DNA of 64,000 nt from Clostridiales bacterium (GCA_022508345.1 JAFLVK010000002.1:248001-312000); one strand, 5' to 3'. Counted from the first letter of the stretch, positions 8,614 through 17,142 are shown. The notes: generated by a model not told the origin, from the sequence alone. Numbers and translations are program-made.

Positions 8614-8644
8614 TTTACATATCATGACGCTGTTTCCATATACT
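8614..8644 (+). promoter_or_regulatory. Promoter candidate for yedK, possibly leaderless
   Basis: TTTACA (8614-8619) and TATACT (8639-8644) are 19 nt apart, a long spacer. The -10 box ends exactly 6 nt before the ATG at 8651, so the transcript would start at or next to the start codon. No ribosome binding site is seen. Between the 6S promoter and here (8275-8613) I see only the possible 48-aa frame and AT-rich DNA. Confidence 0.4.
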
Positions 8645-8650
8645 ATCGGT

Positions 8651-9196
8651 ATGTGTGGAAGATACCGAATTGATACTAATTACCGTGATATGAACGACAT
8701 TTATCAGATTCTCACAGACGATGCCGATCCGTACTTTGTCGGGGATATTTATCCGTCAAATCAAGCGCCGATATTTACGTCCGATTCGCTGTTGCCTGTT
8801 TTTTGCAAATGGGGATTTAACAGCTTCGACAAAAAACTTCTCATAAATGTACGGGCAGAAACAGTAACGGACAAACCGATATTCAAAAAGCACTTTGCCG
8901 AACAGCGCTGTGTTGTACCGTGTAACGGCTTTTACGAATGGGACAGTGCAAAGAACAAATTTTATTTTACCCGTGCCGACGGCAAGCTGCTGTACCTTTG
9001 CGGCTTTTGCAAAGCTTCGGCAGGAATAAATAGCTTTGCAATTCTCACCAAGAGCGCCACACCGCCCGTTGCCCAGTTCCACCACCGCATACCCGTGATG
9101 GTAGACGAAACAAACAAAGATGCCTACCTGCAAAATACATCATATGCAATGTCCTTTGTCACTGAGGACTGCAACATTGATTTAATCTATAACTAA
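8651..9196 (+). CDS. yedK: SRAP/HMCES-family abasic-site-protecting protein
   Basis: YedK/HMCES proteins crosslink covalently to abasic sites in single-stranded DNA through Cys2 and shield them during replication. The start must be the ATG at 8651, because this puts Cys at position 2 (MCGRYR), which becomes the N-terminal residue after Met removal. The remaining active-site residues are present: Asn66 in INVRAE, Glu96 in GFYEW and His145 in HHRIPVM. At 181 aa it is a little shorter than E. coli YedK. No ribosome binding site is visible, and the -10 box sits 6 nt before the ATG. No LexA-type box was recognised. Confidence 0.92.
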   Translation: MCGRYRIDTNYRDMNDIYQILTDDADPYFVGDIYPSNQAPIFTSDSLLPVFCKWGFNSFDKKLLINVRAETVTDKPIFKKHFAEQRCVVPCNGFYEWDSAKNKFYFTRADGKLLYLCGFCKASAGINSFAILTKSATPPVAQFHHRIPVMVDETNKDAYLQNTSYAMSFVTEDCNIDLIYN

Positions 9197-9240
9197 GTGG
9201 TAAAATAAACACCGACAACTAAAATGTTACATTCAAACAG

Positions 9241-9269
9241 TTGCGTAAAATGTAAAAATGTGTTACACT
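9241..9269 (+). promoter_or_regulatory. tRNA-Glu promoter
   Basis: TTGCGT (9241-9246) and TACACT (9264-9269) are 17 nt apart. The predicted start near 9276 is about 11 nt before the mature tRNA end. Confidence 0.6.
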
Positions 9270-9286
9270 GTATAAGCATTAGATAT

Positions 9287-9362
9287 GGCTCCTTAGTCTA
9301 GTGGCCTAGGACGTTGGCCTCTCACGCCGATAACATGGGTTCGAGTCCCATAGGAGTCACCA
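9287..9362 (+). tRNA. trnE: tRNA-Glu (anticodon CTC)
   Basis: A full cloverleaf is visible. The acceptor stem GGCTCCT pairs with AGGAGTC. The D stem is GTCT/GGAC, and the anticodon stem TTGGC/GCCGA encloses the loop CTCTCAC with anticodon CTC. The T stem is ATGGG/CCCAT around TTCGAGT. The 3' CCA is encoded in the DNA. CTC reads GAG; a TTC-anticodon tRNA-Glu would be expected elsewhere in the genome. Two partial copies of the 3' end follow at 9435 and 9621. Confidence 0.95.
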
Positions 9363-9365
9363 TAT

Positions 9366-9398
9366 AAAAGGAATACACGAAAGTGTGTTCCTTTTTTA
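9366..9398 (+). terminator. Intrinsic terminator after tRNA-Glu
   Basis: A 12-13 bp stem (AAAAGGAATACAC paired with GTGTGTTCCTTTT) with a GAAA loop is followed by a T run. Confidence 0.85.
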
Positions 9399-9434
9399 AT
9401 TGCATATGGGACGAGAACCCACTAACATTTGTTA

Positions 9435-9459
9435 GTTCGAGTCCCATAGGAGTCACCAT
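9435..9459 (+). repeat. Partial duplicate of tRNA-Glu 3' end (copy 2)
   Basis: These 25 bases are identical to 9339-9363, covering the T loop, the 3' T-stem strand, the acceptor 3' strand and CCA. The 5' half of the T stem is not preserved, so this is not a tRNA gene. It has the look of an integrase attachment core left at a tRNA 3' end. Confidence 0.75.
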
Positions 9460-9489
9460 TGGTAGCGACTTCGCGTATTAGTCGCAACA

Positions 9490-9522
9490 GAAAGAGGGTA
9501 CCGCAAGGGTACCCTCTTTTCT
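9490..9522 (+). terminator. Intrinsic terminator between tRNA 3'-end copies
   Basis: AAAGAGGGTACC pairs with GGTACCCTCTTT around a 5-nt loop (GCAAG), ending in TTTTCT. It separates copy 2 from copy 3 of the tRNA 3' end. Confidence 0.8.
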
Positions 9523-9620
9523 ATTGTTCCTTTATGCTCGTCGCCTTATCGTTTTACCTATGTGAAGTCGAAATAACGTAGCGCTCCACTTCGTTCCGCT
9601 TACTCCCACTGCGTGGGAGA

Positions 9621-9639
9621 CGAGTCCCATAGGAGTCAC
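9621..9639 (+). repeat. Partial duplicate of tRNA-Glu 3' end (copy 3)
   Basis: Nineteen bases match the tRNA T-arm and acceptor 3' strand exactly (compare 9341-9359), but the following CCA has become CTA. A CTCCCA/TGGGAG hairpin lies just before it. Together with copy 2 it fills the 348-base gap between the tRNA and the helicase gene. Confidence 0.7.
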
Positions 9640-9675
9640 TATTTTTATTTTGGAAAACATCAAAATATGTGTTTA

Positions 9676-9704
9676 TTGACAGCGAAAATGGTTTATGCTA
9701 CAAT
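9676..9704 (+). promoter_or_regulatory. Consensus promoter giving a leaderless helicase mRNA
   Basis: TTGACA (9676-9681), a 17-nt spacer and TACAAT (9699-9704). The -10 box ends 6 nt before the ATG at 9711, where transcription should begin, and there is no ribosome binding site. Confidence 0.75.
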
Positions 9705-9710
9705 CGAGTT

Positions 9711-12359
9711 ATGTTTGAAAAGGTTTATTTCGACGGACAGTTTCGCTCCTATCAACAGAGTGTTCTTGACCGAGCTGACGAGTATCTGAAAGACGGGCGT
9801 GTGCACGTAGTTGCCGCCCCCGGTAGCGGAAAAACAATACTCGGACTGGAGCTAATACGCAGGCTCAATTCGCCCTGTATAATACTCTCCCCCACAACTA
9901 CAATTCGCAATCAGTGGGGAGAGCGTTTTGCCGAGCACTTTGTACACGGTGAGCAGGCAGACATATACCTGTCCTACGATTTGAACAATCTTGCACCCAT
10001 CACTTCCGTCACCTACCAAGCGCTACACGCTGCCATGAAACGCACCAAGGACATCGAGGACGGAGAGGACTACACAACGCTGGATTTGATTGCGGAAGTC
10101 AAACGCTACGGCATTGGAACAATATGTCTTGACGAGGCGCACCACCTACAAAACGAATGGCAAAAGGCTTTGGAAAACTTCCTTTCCTCAATTGCAGGCG
10201 AGGTACGAATAGTTGCGCTTACAGCCACTCCTCCTTACGACGCCAAGCCAAGTGAGTGGAACCGCTACGTGAACGTATGCGGGGAAATAGACGAAGAGAT
10301 ATTCGTGCCCGAGCTTGTCAAGCAACAGACGCTGTGTCCGCATCAGGACTATCTGTATTTCAACTATCCAACGGACGATGAAACAAGCGAGTTCAAAGCA
10401 TACAGAGAACGTGCAAATGCAGCAATTTCCGAGTTTTTGTCATCGTCGCTTGTAGAGCATTCGTACAAAAAATTACTAACCCATTCTACCGATTACGACT
10501 TTTTGTACTCCAACACGAAGGAAATTGTTGCGCTGCTTTCACTGTACACCCGAGCAGGCATTGCCGTAAGCAAAAAGCTTGTCCACACCATTACATTTGG
10601 CAAAAAGCTGCCCGCTTGCAACACGCAGCGAATGGTTGTCGCAATAAACTTTTTGTTGCAAAGCAACCTTTTGACAGAGGACGAGCGTTCGTCAATAATA
10701 GAAATATTCAAGCATCACAGTGTGTACGAACGTGGTGAAATAACGCTGGAACTAAACGAAAAACTAAAGAAACGCCTTGTGTCGTCTGTAGGCAAACTAA
10801 AAAGCATTGCGGAGATTGCCAAGAGCGAAAACGAACACCGAGGCGCCGATTTGCGTATGCTCGTACTCACCGATTACATCCGCAAAGAAAGCCTGTCCGT
10901 TATCGGCACAGACAAAAACCCTGATACGGTTAGCATTGTTAGTGTTTTTGAAACAGTACGTCGCACAGGGCTTACTGTAGGGGCATTGTCCGGCGGGCTG
11001 GTAATTTTGCCCGATAGCTGCGCCGAAATACTGCAAGAATACGGGGCAAGCTTTAGCACTACGCCACTTGGCGACACGCACTACTCCTCGTACGAGTTCA
11101 AGTCGAACAATCGTGAAAAGGTACACCTTGTCAGCAAATTATTTGACATGGGTGCAATAAACGTCCTTGTTGGGACAAAATCCCTGCTTGGTGAAGGTTG
11201 GGATGCGCCTTGTGTCAATTCGCTGATTTTGGCAAGCTTTGTGGGTAGTTTCATGCTGTCCAACCAAATGCGCGGGCGCGCTATTCGCATGGACAAAAAT
11301 CAACCGGACAAAACGGCAAACATATGGCATCTTGTTACAGTGGAACGTCCCTACCTTTACGCCACGGATGTCAAAGAAAAGCTGTCACTACTGGCAAACG
11401 AAAACATAAACGAACTAACGTCCTACGACCTGGAGACTGTTGAGCGTAGATTTGACTGCTTTGTTGCGCCCAACTACGACACGGGTGAAATAGAAAGCGG
11501 AATTTCCCGAGTTACAGTAATCAAGCCGCCTTTTAACGAAAAAGGTATCGAGCGTATCAACAATGAGATGGTGAAACGCTCACAACAAAGCCAAAAACTG
11601 AAATCTGTGTGGCAGTCGGCAGTAAAAGAATCGGCACGTCTAAATGAAGTAAGCAACATACCCCAAAAAGGCAAAACACCGCCATTTCTGTTTGTCAACA
11701 TTGCAACAGCATGTTTTATGCTTTCACTGTTTGTTGCAGGAGTAGCTGCCTTTGTTTCTGCATTTACAAATTCTTTCGTTTCCGAAAGTGCGTACAAAAC
11801 ATTGATTGCTGTAGTGGCAATGCTAGTGTGCATTGTTACCTCAGTTGTGCTGTACGACCTGATATCTGCAAAAATCCTCACCCATCTGAGCCCTGTGCGT
11901 TCCATTCGTACACTTACACAATGCGTACTGGATGCCATGCAGGAACTGGGAATAGTATCCAAAAGCGCGCGCGTAAAAGTAGCGGCGGACAACCAAGGAA
12001 TATTCATTCTAACGGAGTTGTTGAATGCAACTACTCACGAACAAAATCTATTTCACAATGCAATTAAAGATTTACTGTCCCCCATTGAAAACCCGCGCTA
12101 TTTGCTAATTCCCGTCAACAGGTTTGGGAAGCTGCGCTATCGCTACGCGCTTGCCTGCCCCGAAATACTCGGCTCAAAAAACGAATACGCCGAATGCTTG
12201 GCTTCAAAGCTAAAGCATTCCATGGGCAAAATCGAAACTGTCTACACGCGTACAGAAAAGGGGCGCAAACTAATACTGACTTGCCGCAAAGCGTCGTATA
12301 TAACAAAAAACGACAACGTCCTTTACGGCAGAAGCAAGCATATCTCCCATTGGGAATAG
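9711..12359 (+). CDS. Superfamily 2 DEAH helicase with two C-terminal membrane helices
   Basis: The 882-aa protein carries the SF2 helicase motifs in order: APGSGKT (about residue 36), DEAHH (about 141), TATP (about 169), and in the second RecA domain TKSLLGEGWDAP and QMRGRAIR (about 517). After a polar linker come two hydrophobic segments (about 660-685 and 697-720), then a 160-residue soluble tail of unknown fold. A membrane-bound SF2 helicase is unusual. The ATG at 9711 is preferred to one at 9669, because a consensus promoter puts the transcript start at 9711. It stands alone, downstream of a tRNA with duplicated 3' ends, which hints at acquired DNA. A role in defence against foreign DNA is possible but unproven. 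Confidence 0.8.
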   Translation: MFEKVYFDGQFRSYQQSVLDRADEYLKDGRVHVVAAPGSGKTILGLELIRRLNSPCIILSPTTTIRNQWGERFAEHFVHGEQADIYLSYDLNNLAPITSVTYQALHAAMKRTKDIEDGEDYTTLDLIAEVKRYGIGTICLDEAHHLQNEWQKALENFLSSIAGEVRIVALTATPPYDAKPSEWNRYVNVCGEIDEEIFVPELVKQQTLCPHQDYLYFNYPTDDETSEFKAYRERANAAISEFLSSSLVEHSYKKLLTHSTDYDFLYSNTKEIVALLSLYTRAGIAVSKKLVHTITFGKKLPACNTQRMVVAINFLLQSNLLTEDERSSIIEIFKHHSVYERGEITLELNEKLKKRLVSSVGKLKSIAEIAKSENEHRGADLRMLVLTDYIRKESLSVIGTDKNPDTVSIVSVFETVRRTGLTVGALSGGLVILPDSCAEILQEYGASFSTTPLGDTHYSSYEFKSNNREKVHLVSKLFDMGAINVLVGTKSLLGEGWDAPCVNSLILASFVGSFMLSNQMRGRAIRMDKNQPDKTANIWHLVTVERPYLYATDVKEKLSLLANENINELTSYDLETVERRFDCFVAPNYDTGEIESGISRVTVIKPPFNEKGIERINNEMVKRSQQSQKLKSVWQSAVKESARLNEVSNIPQKGKTPPFLFVNIATACFMLSLFVAGVAAFVSAFTNSFVSESAYKTLIAVVAMLVCIVTSVVLYDLISAKILTHLSPVRSIRTLTQCVLDAMQELGIVSKSARVKVAADNQGIFILTELLNATTHEQNLFHNAIKDLLSPIENPRYLLIPVNRFGKLRYRYALACPEILGSKNEYAECLASKLKHSMGKIETVYTRTEKGRKLILTCRKASYITKNDNVLYGRSKHISHWE

Positions 12360-12384
12360 GTTGTAAGAAACATCACAAATATTA

Positions 12385-12414
12385 ACGGCGGCACAGAAGC
12401 TTCAGTGCCGCCGT
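12385..12414 (+). terminator. Intrinsic terminator after the helicase gene
   Basis: A perfect 10-bp stem (ACGGCGGCAC/GTGCCGCCGT) with a 10-nt loop is followed by ATTTTA, a weak T run. Confidence 0.7.
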
Positions 12415-12460
12415 ATTTTACTAATAATATATATTATATTATCTAATTCATTATTATTTC

Positions 12461-12489
12461 TTGACTTTGAGGCGGTAAAAGTTTATAAT
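12461..12489 (+). promoter_or_regulatory. nifJ promoter
   Basis: TTGACT (12461-12466), a 17-nt spacer and a perfect TATAAT (12484-12489). It gives a leader of about 70 nt, fitting strong expression of a central metabolic enzyme. Confidence 0.85.
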
Positions 12490-12564
12490 TGTTTTTGCAT
12501 GGTGTCTACGCGAAATACGGACATCTCAAACTAAATTGATAATAATTTTTTTGGAGGAAAAAAT

Positions 12565-15500
12565 ATGGCAAAGAGAACTATTGACGGTAATACCGCTGCT
12601 TCGCACGTTGCGTATGCATTTAGCGACGTTGCAGCTATTTACCCCATCACTCCTTCAAGCCCTATGGCAGAGGTTGCAGACGAATGGTCGGCAGCAGGAC
12701 GTAAAAATCTGTTTGGGCAGACGGTGAGAATTGCGGAAATGCAATCGGAAGCAGGCGCTGCAGGCGCAGTACACGGAAGTCTTGTAGCAGGCGCGCTCAC
12801 AAGCACATTCACAGCCAGCCAAGGCTTGCTGCTGATGATTCCCAACATGTACAAAATTTCCGGCGAATTGCTCCCCTGCGTATTCCACGTATCGGCAAGA
12901 GCATTGGCTGCACATGCGCTCAACATTTTCGGCGATCACCAAGACGTAATGGCATGCCGTCAAACGGGCTTTGCAATGCTAGCAAGTAACAGCGTACAGG
13001 AAGCTATGGACCTGGCACTTGTTGCACACCTTTCCACATTGGAAGCAAAGGTTCCCTTCCTGCACTTCTTCGACGGCTTCCGCACAAGTCACGAAGTATC
13101 TAAGATTGACGAAATCCCCTACGAAGCAATGGACAAGTTGCTTGACAGACGCTTTGTGGACGAATTCCGTGCACGCGCTTTGAACCCGGAGCACCCCCAA
13201 CTTCAAGGCACGGCTCAAAACGCAGACATCTACTTCCAAAACAGAGAAGCTGCAAACAAATACTATCTTGCAACCCCCGCTATTGTTGAAAAATACATGA
13301 AGAAGGTTAGCCGTCTTACAGGCAGAAATTATCACCTGTTCGACTACGTTGGCGCTAAAGACGCAGACAAGGTTATCGTAATCATGGGTAGCGGCGCAGA
13401 GGCAGTTGAAGAAACTGTTGAATGGCTTGTTGCTCGCGGCGAAAAGGTGGGCGTACTCAAGGTTCGTCTGTACAGACCTTTCTCGGCTGCTCACTTTGTA
13501 AAGGCACTGCCCAGATCGGTAAAGAAGATTGCCGTTCTCGACAGAACCAAGGAACCGGGAGCTCTTGGCGAACCGTTATACCTCGACGTAGTTGCAGCAC
13601 TTGCTGAAATGAAGAGAAAGGCAACCGTTGTTGGCGGCAGATACGGCCTGGGCAGCAAGGAATTTACCCCCTCCATGATCCTTTCCATTTACCGCAACTT
13701 GGACGGCGAACTTAAAAACCACTTCACCATCGGTATCAACGACGACGTAACAGGCACAAGCTTGCCCGTTAGCGAAATGATTGACGTTGCTCCCGCTGGC
13801 ACAACACGCTGCAAGTTCTACGGATTGGGCAGCGACGGAACGGTCGGCGCAAACAAAAACAGCATCAAGATTATCGGTGACCACACTGATTTGTATGCTC
13901 AGGGCTACTTCGAATACGACAGCAAGAAGAGTGGCGGACTGACAATATCTCACTTGCGCTTCGGCACTTCCCCCATCAAGTCCAGTTACCTGATTGACCA
14001 AGCAGAATTCATTGCTTGCCACAACCAAAGCTACGTAACACGCTACGACGTGCTTGCCGACGCTAAGGACGGCGCAACATTCCTGCTCAATTGCATATGG
14101 AGCGACCAAGATCTTGAAAAGGAACTTCCCGCTTTCATGAAAAATCAAATTGCTAAAAAGCACTTGAAGTTCTACACCATTGACGGTCTTCACATTGCAA
14201 TAAAGGCCGGTTCTGCTAAGTCCACCAACATGGTAATGCAGGCTGCATTCTTCAAGCTGGCAGACATCATCCCCTACGCTCAGGCAGAAGAATACATGAA
14301 GCAAGCTGTTGTTAAATCCTACGGCAAGAAAGGACAAAAGGTCATCGACGCTAACTTTGCAGCTATCGACGGCGCAATTGCAGGGCTACACGAAGTAAAG
14401 GTGCCCGCTCACTGGGCAACCACAACCGAAGGCGCACCGCTTCCCGCAAAGACAGACAGCGCATACTACGAAGAATTTGTACGTCCCATCGTTGAACAAA
14501 AGGGTAACACATTGCCCGTATCTGCATTCAACGAAAGCGGCGTTGTACCCACAGGCACCACCAAGTACGAAAAGCGCGGAATTGCCGTTAATGTACCCGC
14601 ATGGCAGGTTGACAAGTGCATTCAATGTAACCAATGTTCATTTGTTTGCCCGCACGCTTGTATCCGCCCCGTACTTATCGACGAAAACACGGAAACTCCC
14701 GATGGCTTTGTAACTAAGCCCGCTATTGGCGTAAAGGGCGCTAAGTACCGCATGCAGGTTAGCCCCTTGGACTGCACAGGTTGCGGAAGCTGCGCAAATG
14801 TTTGCCCCGCTAAGGAAAAGGCACTAGTTATGACCCCCGCAGAGCAAGTTCACGAGGAAGCTAACTACGAATTTTCCGAAAAGGTTAAGCGTGTTGACAG
14901 CCCGTTCAAGGCAGACACAGTAAAGGGTAGCCAATTCAAGCAACCCCTGTTCGAGTTCTCGGGCGCATGCGCAGGCTGCGGCGAAACTCCATATGTCAAG
15001 CTTGTAACACAGCTGTTCGGCGACAGAATGGTTATCGCTAACGCAACAGGTTGCTCCTCCATTTACGGCGGATCAGCTCCCACCTGCCCCTACACAGTAA
15101 ACAACGAAGGTCACGGTCCCGCTTGGGCTAACAGCTTGTTCGAGGACAACGCTGAATTCGGTTACGGTATCAACCTTGCTTACACGCAACGTAGAAACCG
15201 CCTTGTAGAAAAGGTTACCGCACTCATCAAGAAGTGGAAAGGCTACGACGAAGGTATCGAGGCATGCAAGGCATGGCTTGAGAATAAGGACGACGCTGAA
15301 GGCAGCAAGAGCGCATCTGCAGCTTTGGTAAAATGTCTCAATGAATGCAACGGTTGTGGTTGCAACTGTGACAAGCTTGTTGCGGAAATTCTTTCCGAAA
15401 AAGATTGCCTTGTCAAGAAGTCCGTTTGGATCTTCGGTGGCGACGGCTGGGCATACGACATCGGCTACGGCGGACTTGACCACGTGCTTGCAAGCGGTGA

Positions 15501-16062
15501 AGACGTAAACGTACTTGTACTGGATACGGAAGTTTACTCCAACACCGGCGGACAGGCTTCTAAGTCCTCCCCCACTGGCGCAGTTGCTAAGTTTGCAGCA
15601 GCCGGTAAGCGCGTAAAGAAAAAGGACCTTGGTATGATGGCAATGAGCTACGGCTATGTATACGTTGCACAAGTTGGTATGGGCGCAAGCCAGGCTCAGC
15701 TTGTAAAGGCGCTTGCCGAAGCAGAAGCTTACCACGGACCGTCACTTATCATTGCATACGCTCCCTGTATCAACCACGGTATGAACATGGGCAAATCTCA
15801 AGAAGAAATCAAGCGCGCTGTTGACTGCGGTTACTGGCAACTGTACCGCTACAACCCCGATTTGATTGAACAGGGACAAAACCCGTTCATTCTTGACAGC
15901 AAGGAGCCCACGGCTGACTATCAAGAATTTATCAAGAGCGAAACACGTTACTCATCACTTGCAAAGACCCGTCCGGAAATTGCGGAACAACTGTTTGCTA
16001 AATCCGAAAAGGACGCAAAGGAACGTGTTGCTAAATACCAAAAACTCGCAAATAAAGAGTAA
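12565..16062 (+). CDS. nifJ: Pyruvate:ferredoxin (flavodoxin) oxidoreductase
   Basis: This enzyme converts pyruvate and CoA to acetyl-CoA and CO2 while reducing ferredoxin, a central step in anaerobic fermentation. The 1165-aa single chain has the full layout: an N-terminal pyruvate-binding domain (IYPITPSSPMAE), two CxxCxxCxxxC clusters (near residues 686 and 737) for the two 4Fe-4S centres, cysteines CAGC and CSSIYGG for the third cluster, and the thiamine-diphosphate motif GDGWAYDIGYGG (near 957). Length is normal. GGAGG precedes the ATG at good spacing. It is monocistronic, between its own promoter and a terminator. Codon choice looks more biased than in neighbouring genes, fitting high expression. 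Confidence 0.97.
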   Translation: MAKRTIDGNTAASHVAYAFSDVAAIYPITPSSPMAEVADEWSAAGRKNLFGQTVRIAEMQSEAGAAGAVHGSLVAGALTSTFTASQGLLLMIPNMYKISGELLPCVFHVSARALAAHALNIFGDHQDVMACRQTGFAMLASNSVQEAMDLALVAHLSTLEAKVPFLHFFDGFRTSHEVSKIDEIPYEAMDKLLDRRFVDEFRARALNPEHPQLQGTAQNADIYFQNREAANKYYLATPAIVEKYMKKVSRLTGRNYHLFDYVGAKDADKVIVIMGSGAEAVEETVEWLVARGEKVGVLKVRLYRPFSAAHFVKALPRSVKKIAVLDRTKEPGALGEPLYLDVVAALAEMKRKATVVGGRYGLGSKEFTPSMILSIYRNLDGELKNHFTIGINDDVTGTSLPVSEMIDVAPAGTTRCKFYGLGSDGTVGANKNSIKIIGDHTDLYAQGYFEYDSKKSGGLTISHLRFGTSPIKSSYLIDQAEFIACHNQSYVTRYDVLADAKDGATFLLNCIWSDQDLEKELPAFMKNQIAKKHLKFYTIDGLHIAIKAGSAKSTNMVMQAAFFKLADIIPYAQAEEYMKQAVVKSYGKKGQKVIDANFAAIDGAIAGLHEVKVPAHWATTTEGAPLPAKTDSAYYEEFVRPIVEQKGNTLPVSAFNESGVVPTGTTKYEKRGIAVNVPAWQVDKCIQCNQCSFVCPHACIRPVLIDENTETPDGFVTKPAIGVKGAKYRMQVSPLDCTGCGSCANVCPAKEKALVMTPAEQVHEEANYEFSEKVKRVDSPFKADTVKGSQFKQPLFEFSGACAGCGETPYVKLVTQLFGDRMVIANATGCSSIYGGSAPTCPYTVNNEGHGPAWANSLFEDNAEFGYGINLAYTQRRNRLVEKVTALIKKWKGYDEGIEACKAWLENKDDAEGSKSASAALVKCLNECNGCGCNCDKLVAEILSEKDCLVKKSVWIFGGDGWAYDIGYGGLDHVLASGEDVNVLVLDTEVYSNTGGQASKSSPTGAVAKFAAAGKRVKKKDLGMMAMSYGYVYVAQVGMGASQAQLVKALAEAEAYHGPSLIIAYAPCINHGMNMGKSQEEIKRAVDCGYWQLYRYNPDLIEQGQNPFILDSKEPTADYQEFIKSETRYSSLAKTRPEIAEQLFAKSEKDAKERVAKYQKLANKE

Positions 16063-16087
16063 AGCTTGGGTACCACTAAATAGAATA

Positions 16088-16115
16088 AAGGACAACCAAA
16101 TTGGTTGTCCTTTTG
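16088..16115. terminator. Bidirectional terminator between nifJ and the XRE pair
   Basis: AGGACAACCA/TGGTTGTCCT hairpin with TTTTGTT on the right. On the other strand the stem is followed by CTTTATTC, so it may also serve the leftward gene ending at 16116. Confidence 0.8.
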
Positions 16116-16391
16116 TTATACGCGAATTATTACTTTTTCGCCGTCGTGGGTTTTCACTTCGATAATGTTGAAGTGTCCGTTGTCTTTTATGCACTGCTTG
16201 AGCGCCCTGTACAGCTTTAGGTGCTGTAAGCGAGTAATGTGAATGGGCTGTTTCTCATCAGTATTTGCACGCTTTTCAACTTCTTTGGACACTGCGTGTT
16301 TAACAATGCTGTAAGCAATGCGGCTTTTTAGCAGACTCGTCGGAAACCACAGGTATATGTTGTGTCCTCGGGCTTTTATTCGCAGTTTCAT
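16116..16391 (-). CDS. Small protein paired with the XRE regulator
   Basis: The 91-aa protein is of unknown function. Its opening (MKLRIKARGHNIYLWFPTSLLKSRIAY) resembles a segment of the regulator encoded just upstream (RVNIHSKNGDKVKVNLPLALVKAI): a short beta strand, a polar turn, then LPxxLVK-like hydrophobic text. The two genes may therefore share a small domain of the kind seen in LiaX/YvlB-type proteins (inference). Its ATG at 16391 shares one base with the regulator's stop codon (TAATG), so translation is coupled. A TTG at 16403 is a possible longer start. It probably acts with the regulator. Confidence 0.6.
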   Translation of the reverse strand: MKLRIKARGHNIYLWFPTSLLKSRIAYSIVKHAVSKEVEKRANTDEKQPIHITRLQHLKLYRALKQCIKDNGHFNIIEVKTHDGEKVIIRV

Positions 16392-16879
16392 TACTCTACC
16401 CAAACTTCCACAATGTCGCCGTCGGCGCTTTCTATTTCCACAAGCTTACCCACCACACCCTGTTCGATAAGCGCGAAAATTTGCCTGAAATCGATATTAT
16501 TTAATACATCTTTGCCGTTGATTTGCGGTAACACCATTCCACTATCCAAAATTGCTTTCACAAGTGCAAGCGGTAAATTAACTTTTACTTTGTCGCCATT
16601 TTTTGAGTGAATATTAACCCTAAAGAACATTTTGTCTATGTCCTTGCGTTGTTCTTGTGGAACAAGTGTTGTTGTTGGCGTTTTGCCTAGCAACTCGTCA
16701 ATGCTTACAGATAAAATTTCCGACAGCTCCACCAATACGGATATGTCCGGCGCAGATACGTCGTTTTCCCACTTGGAAATTGCCTGAGCAGTGATATTCA
16801 ATTTAGTTGCCACGTCCTCCTGCGTAAGACCGGCATTTTTGCGTAGTCTTTGAAATCTTTGACCGAATGTTTCTTGCAT
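16391..16879 (-). CDS. XRE-family transcriptional regulator with C-terminal sensor-like domain
   Basis: An N-terminal helix-turn-helix of the Cro/C1 (XRE) type spans about residues 6-62 (LRKNAGLTQEDVATKL, ITAQAISKWENDVSAP). A linker follows, then an 80-residue C-terminal domain starting FFRVNIHSKNGDKVKV. The ATG has AGGAG upstream. A perfect 10-bp inverted repeat in its promoter region (16901-16957) suggests autoregulation. It is followed by a small gene that appears to share the C-terminal domain. Ligand and targets are unknown. Confidence 0.85.
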   Translation of the reverse strand: MQETFGQRFQRLRKNAGLTQEDVATKLNITAQAISKWENDVSAPDISVLVELSEILSVSIDELLGKTPTTTLVPQEQRKDIDKMFFRVNIHSKNGDKVKVNLPLALVKAILDSGMVLPQINGKDVLNNIDFRQIFALIEQGVVGKLVEIESADGDIVEVWVE

Positions 16880-16900
16880 TTATGCGTTCTCCTAATTTTT

Positions 16901-16957
16901 GGTATTGTACGAAACGACGGTTTTGCGCGCGTCTGTAACCGTATTTTGTACAATACC
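16901..16957. promoter_or_regulatory. Candidate operator: perfect 10-bp inverted repeat
   Basis: GGTATTGTAC (16901-16910) is repeated in inverted form as GTACAATACC (16948-16957), 37 nt apart. The right arm covers the -10 box of the regulator's promoter, and the left arm sits just ahead of its ribosome binding site. This is what one expects of dimer sites bound by the adjacent XRE protein. Confidence 0.6.
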
Positions 16958-16978
16958 AGTTTACTCCACTTTTGGCAA
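16950..16978 (-). promoter_or_regulatory. Promoter of the XRE regulator
   Basis: Leftward TTGCCA (16978-16973), 17 nt, TATTGT (16955-16950). The -10 box lies inside one arm of the 10-bp inverted repeat. Confidence 0.6.
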
Positions 16979-16994
16979 TTAAAACAGCGACTAG

Positions 16995-17025
16995 TTGGCG
17001 AGTTTTAGGCTCAAAACTCAACCAA
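16995..17025. repeat. Imperfect palindrome upstream of the XRE promoter
   Basis: GAGTTTT (17000-17006) and AAAACTC (17013-17019) form a 7-bp inverted repeat, flanked by TTGG and CCAA. No T run follows, so it is more likely a protein-binding site than a terminator. Confidence 0.4.
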
Positions 17026-17092
17026 ATGTCTAGTTTTCGCTCAACCGCTAGTTGAATTAACAATATTTTACTATCAAACGGCTAAAAACACA

Positions 17093-17122
17093 ATAAAAAA
17101 CCACCGTTTTTGCGCGGTGGTT
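17093..17122 (-). terminator. Terminator of the phosphoesterase operon
   Basis: Read leftward, AACCACCG pairs with CGGTGGTT around an 8-nt loop and is followed by six Ts. It ends the dnaG-rpoD-trmK-17143 series. Confidence 0.85.
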
Positions 17123-17142
17123 ATTACATATCTAAAAAACTA

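Noticed and set aside
8275..8650. LexA/SOS box upstream of yedK
   Set aside because: No GAAC-N4-GTTC type dyad could be found.
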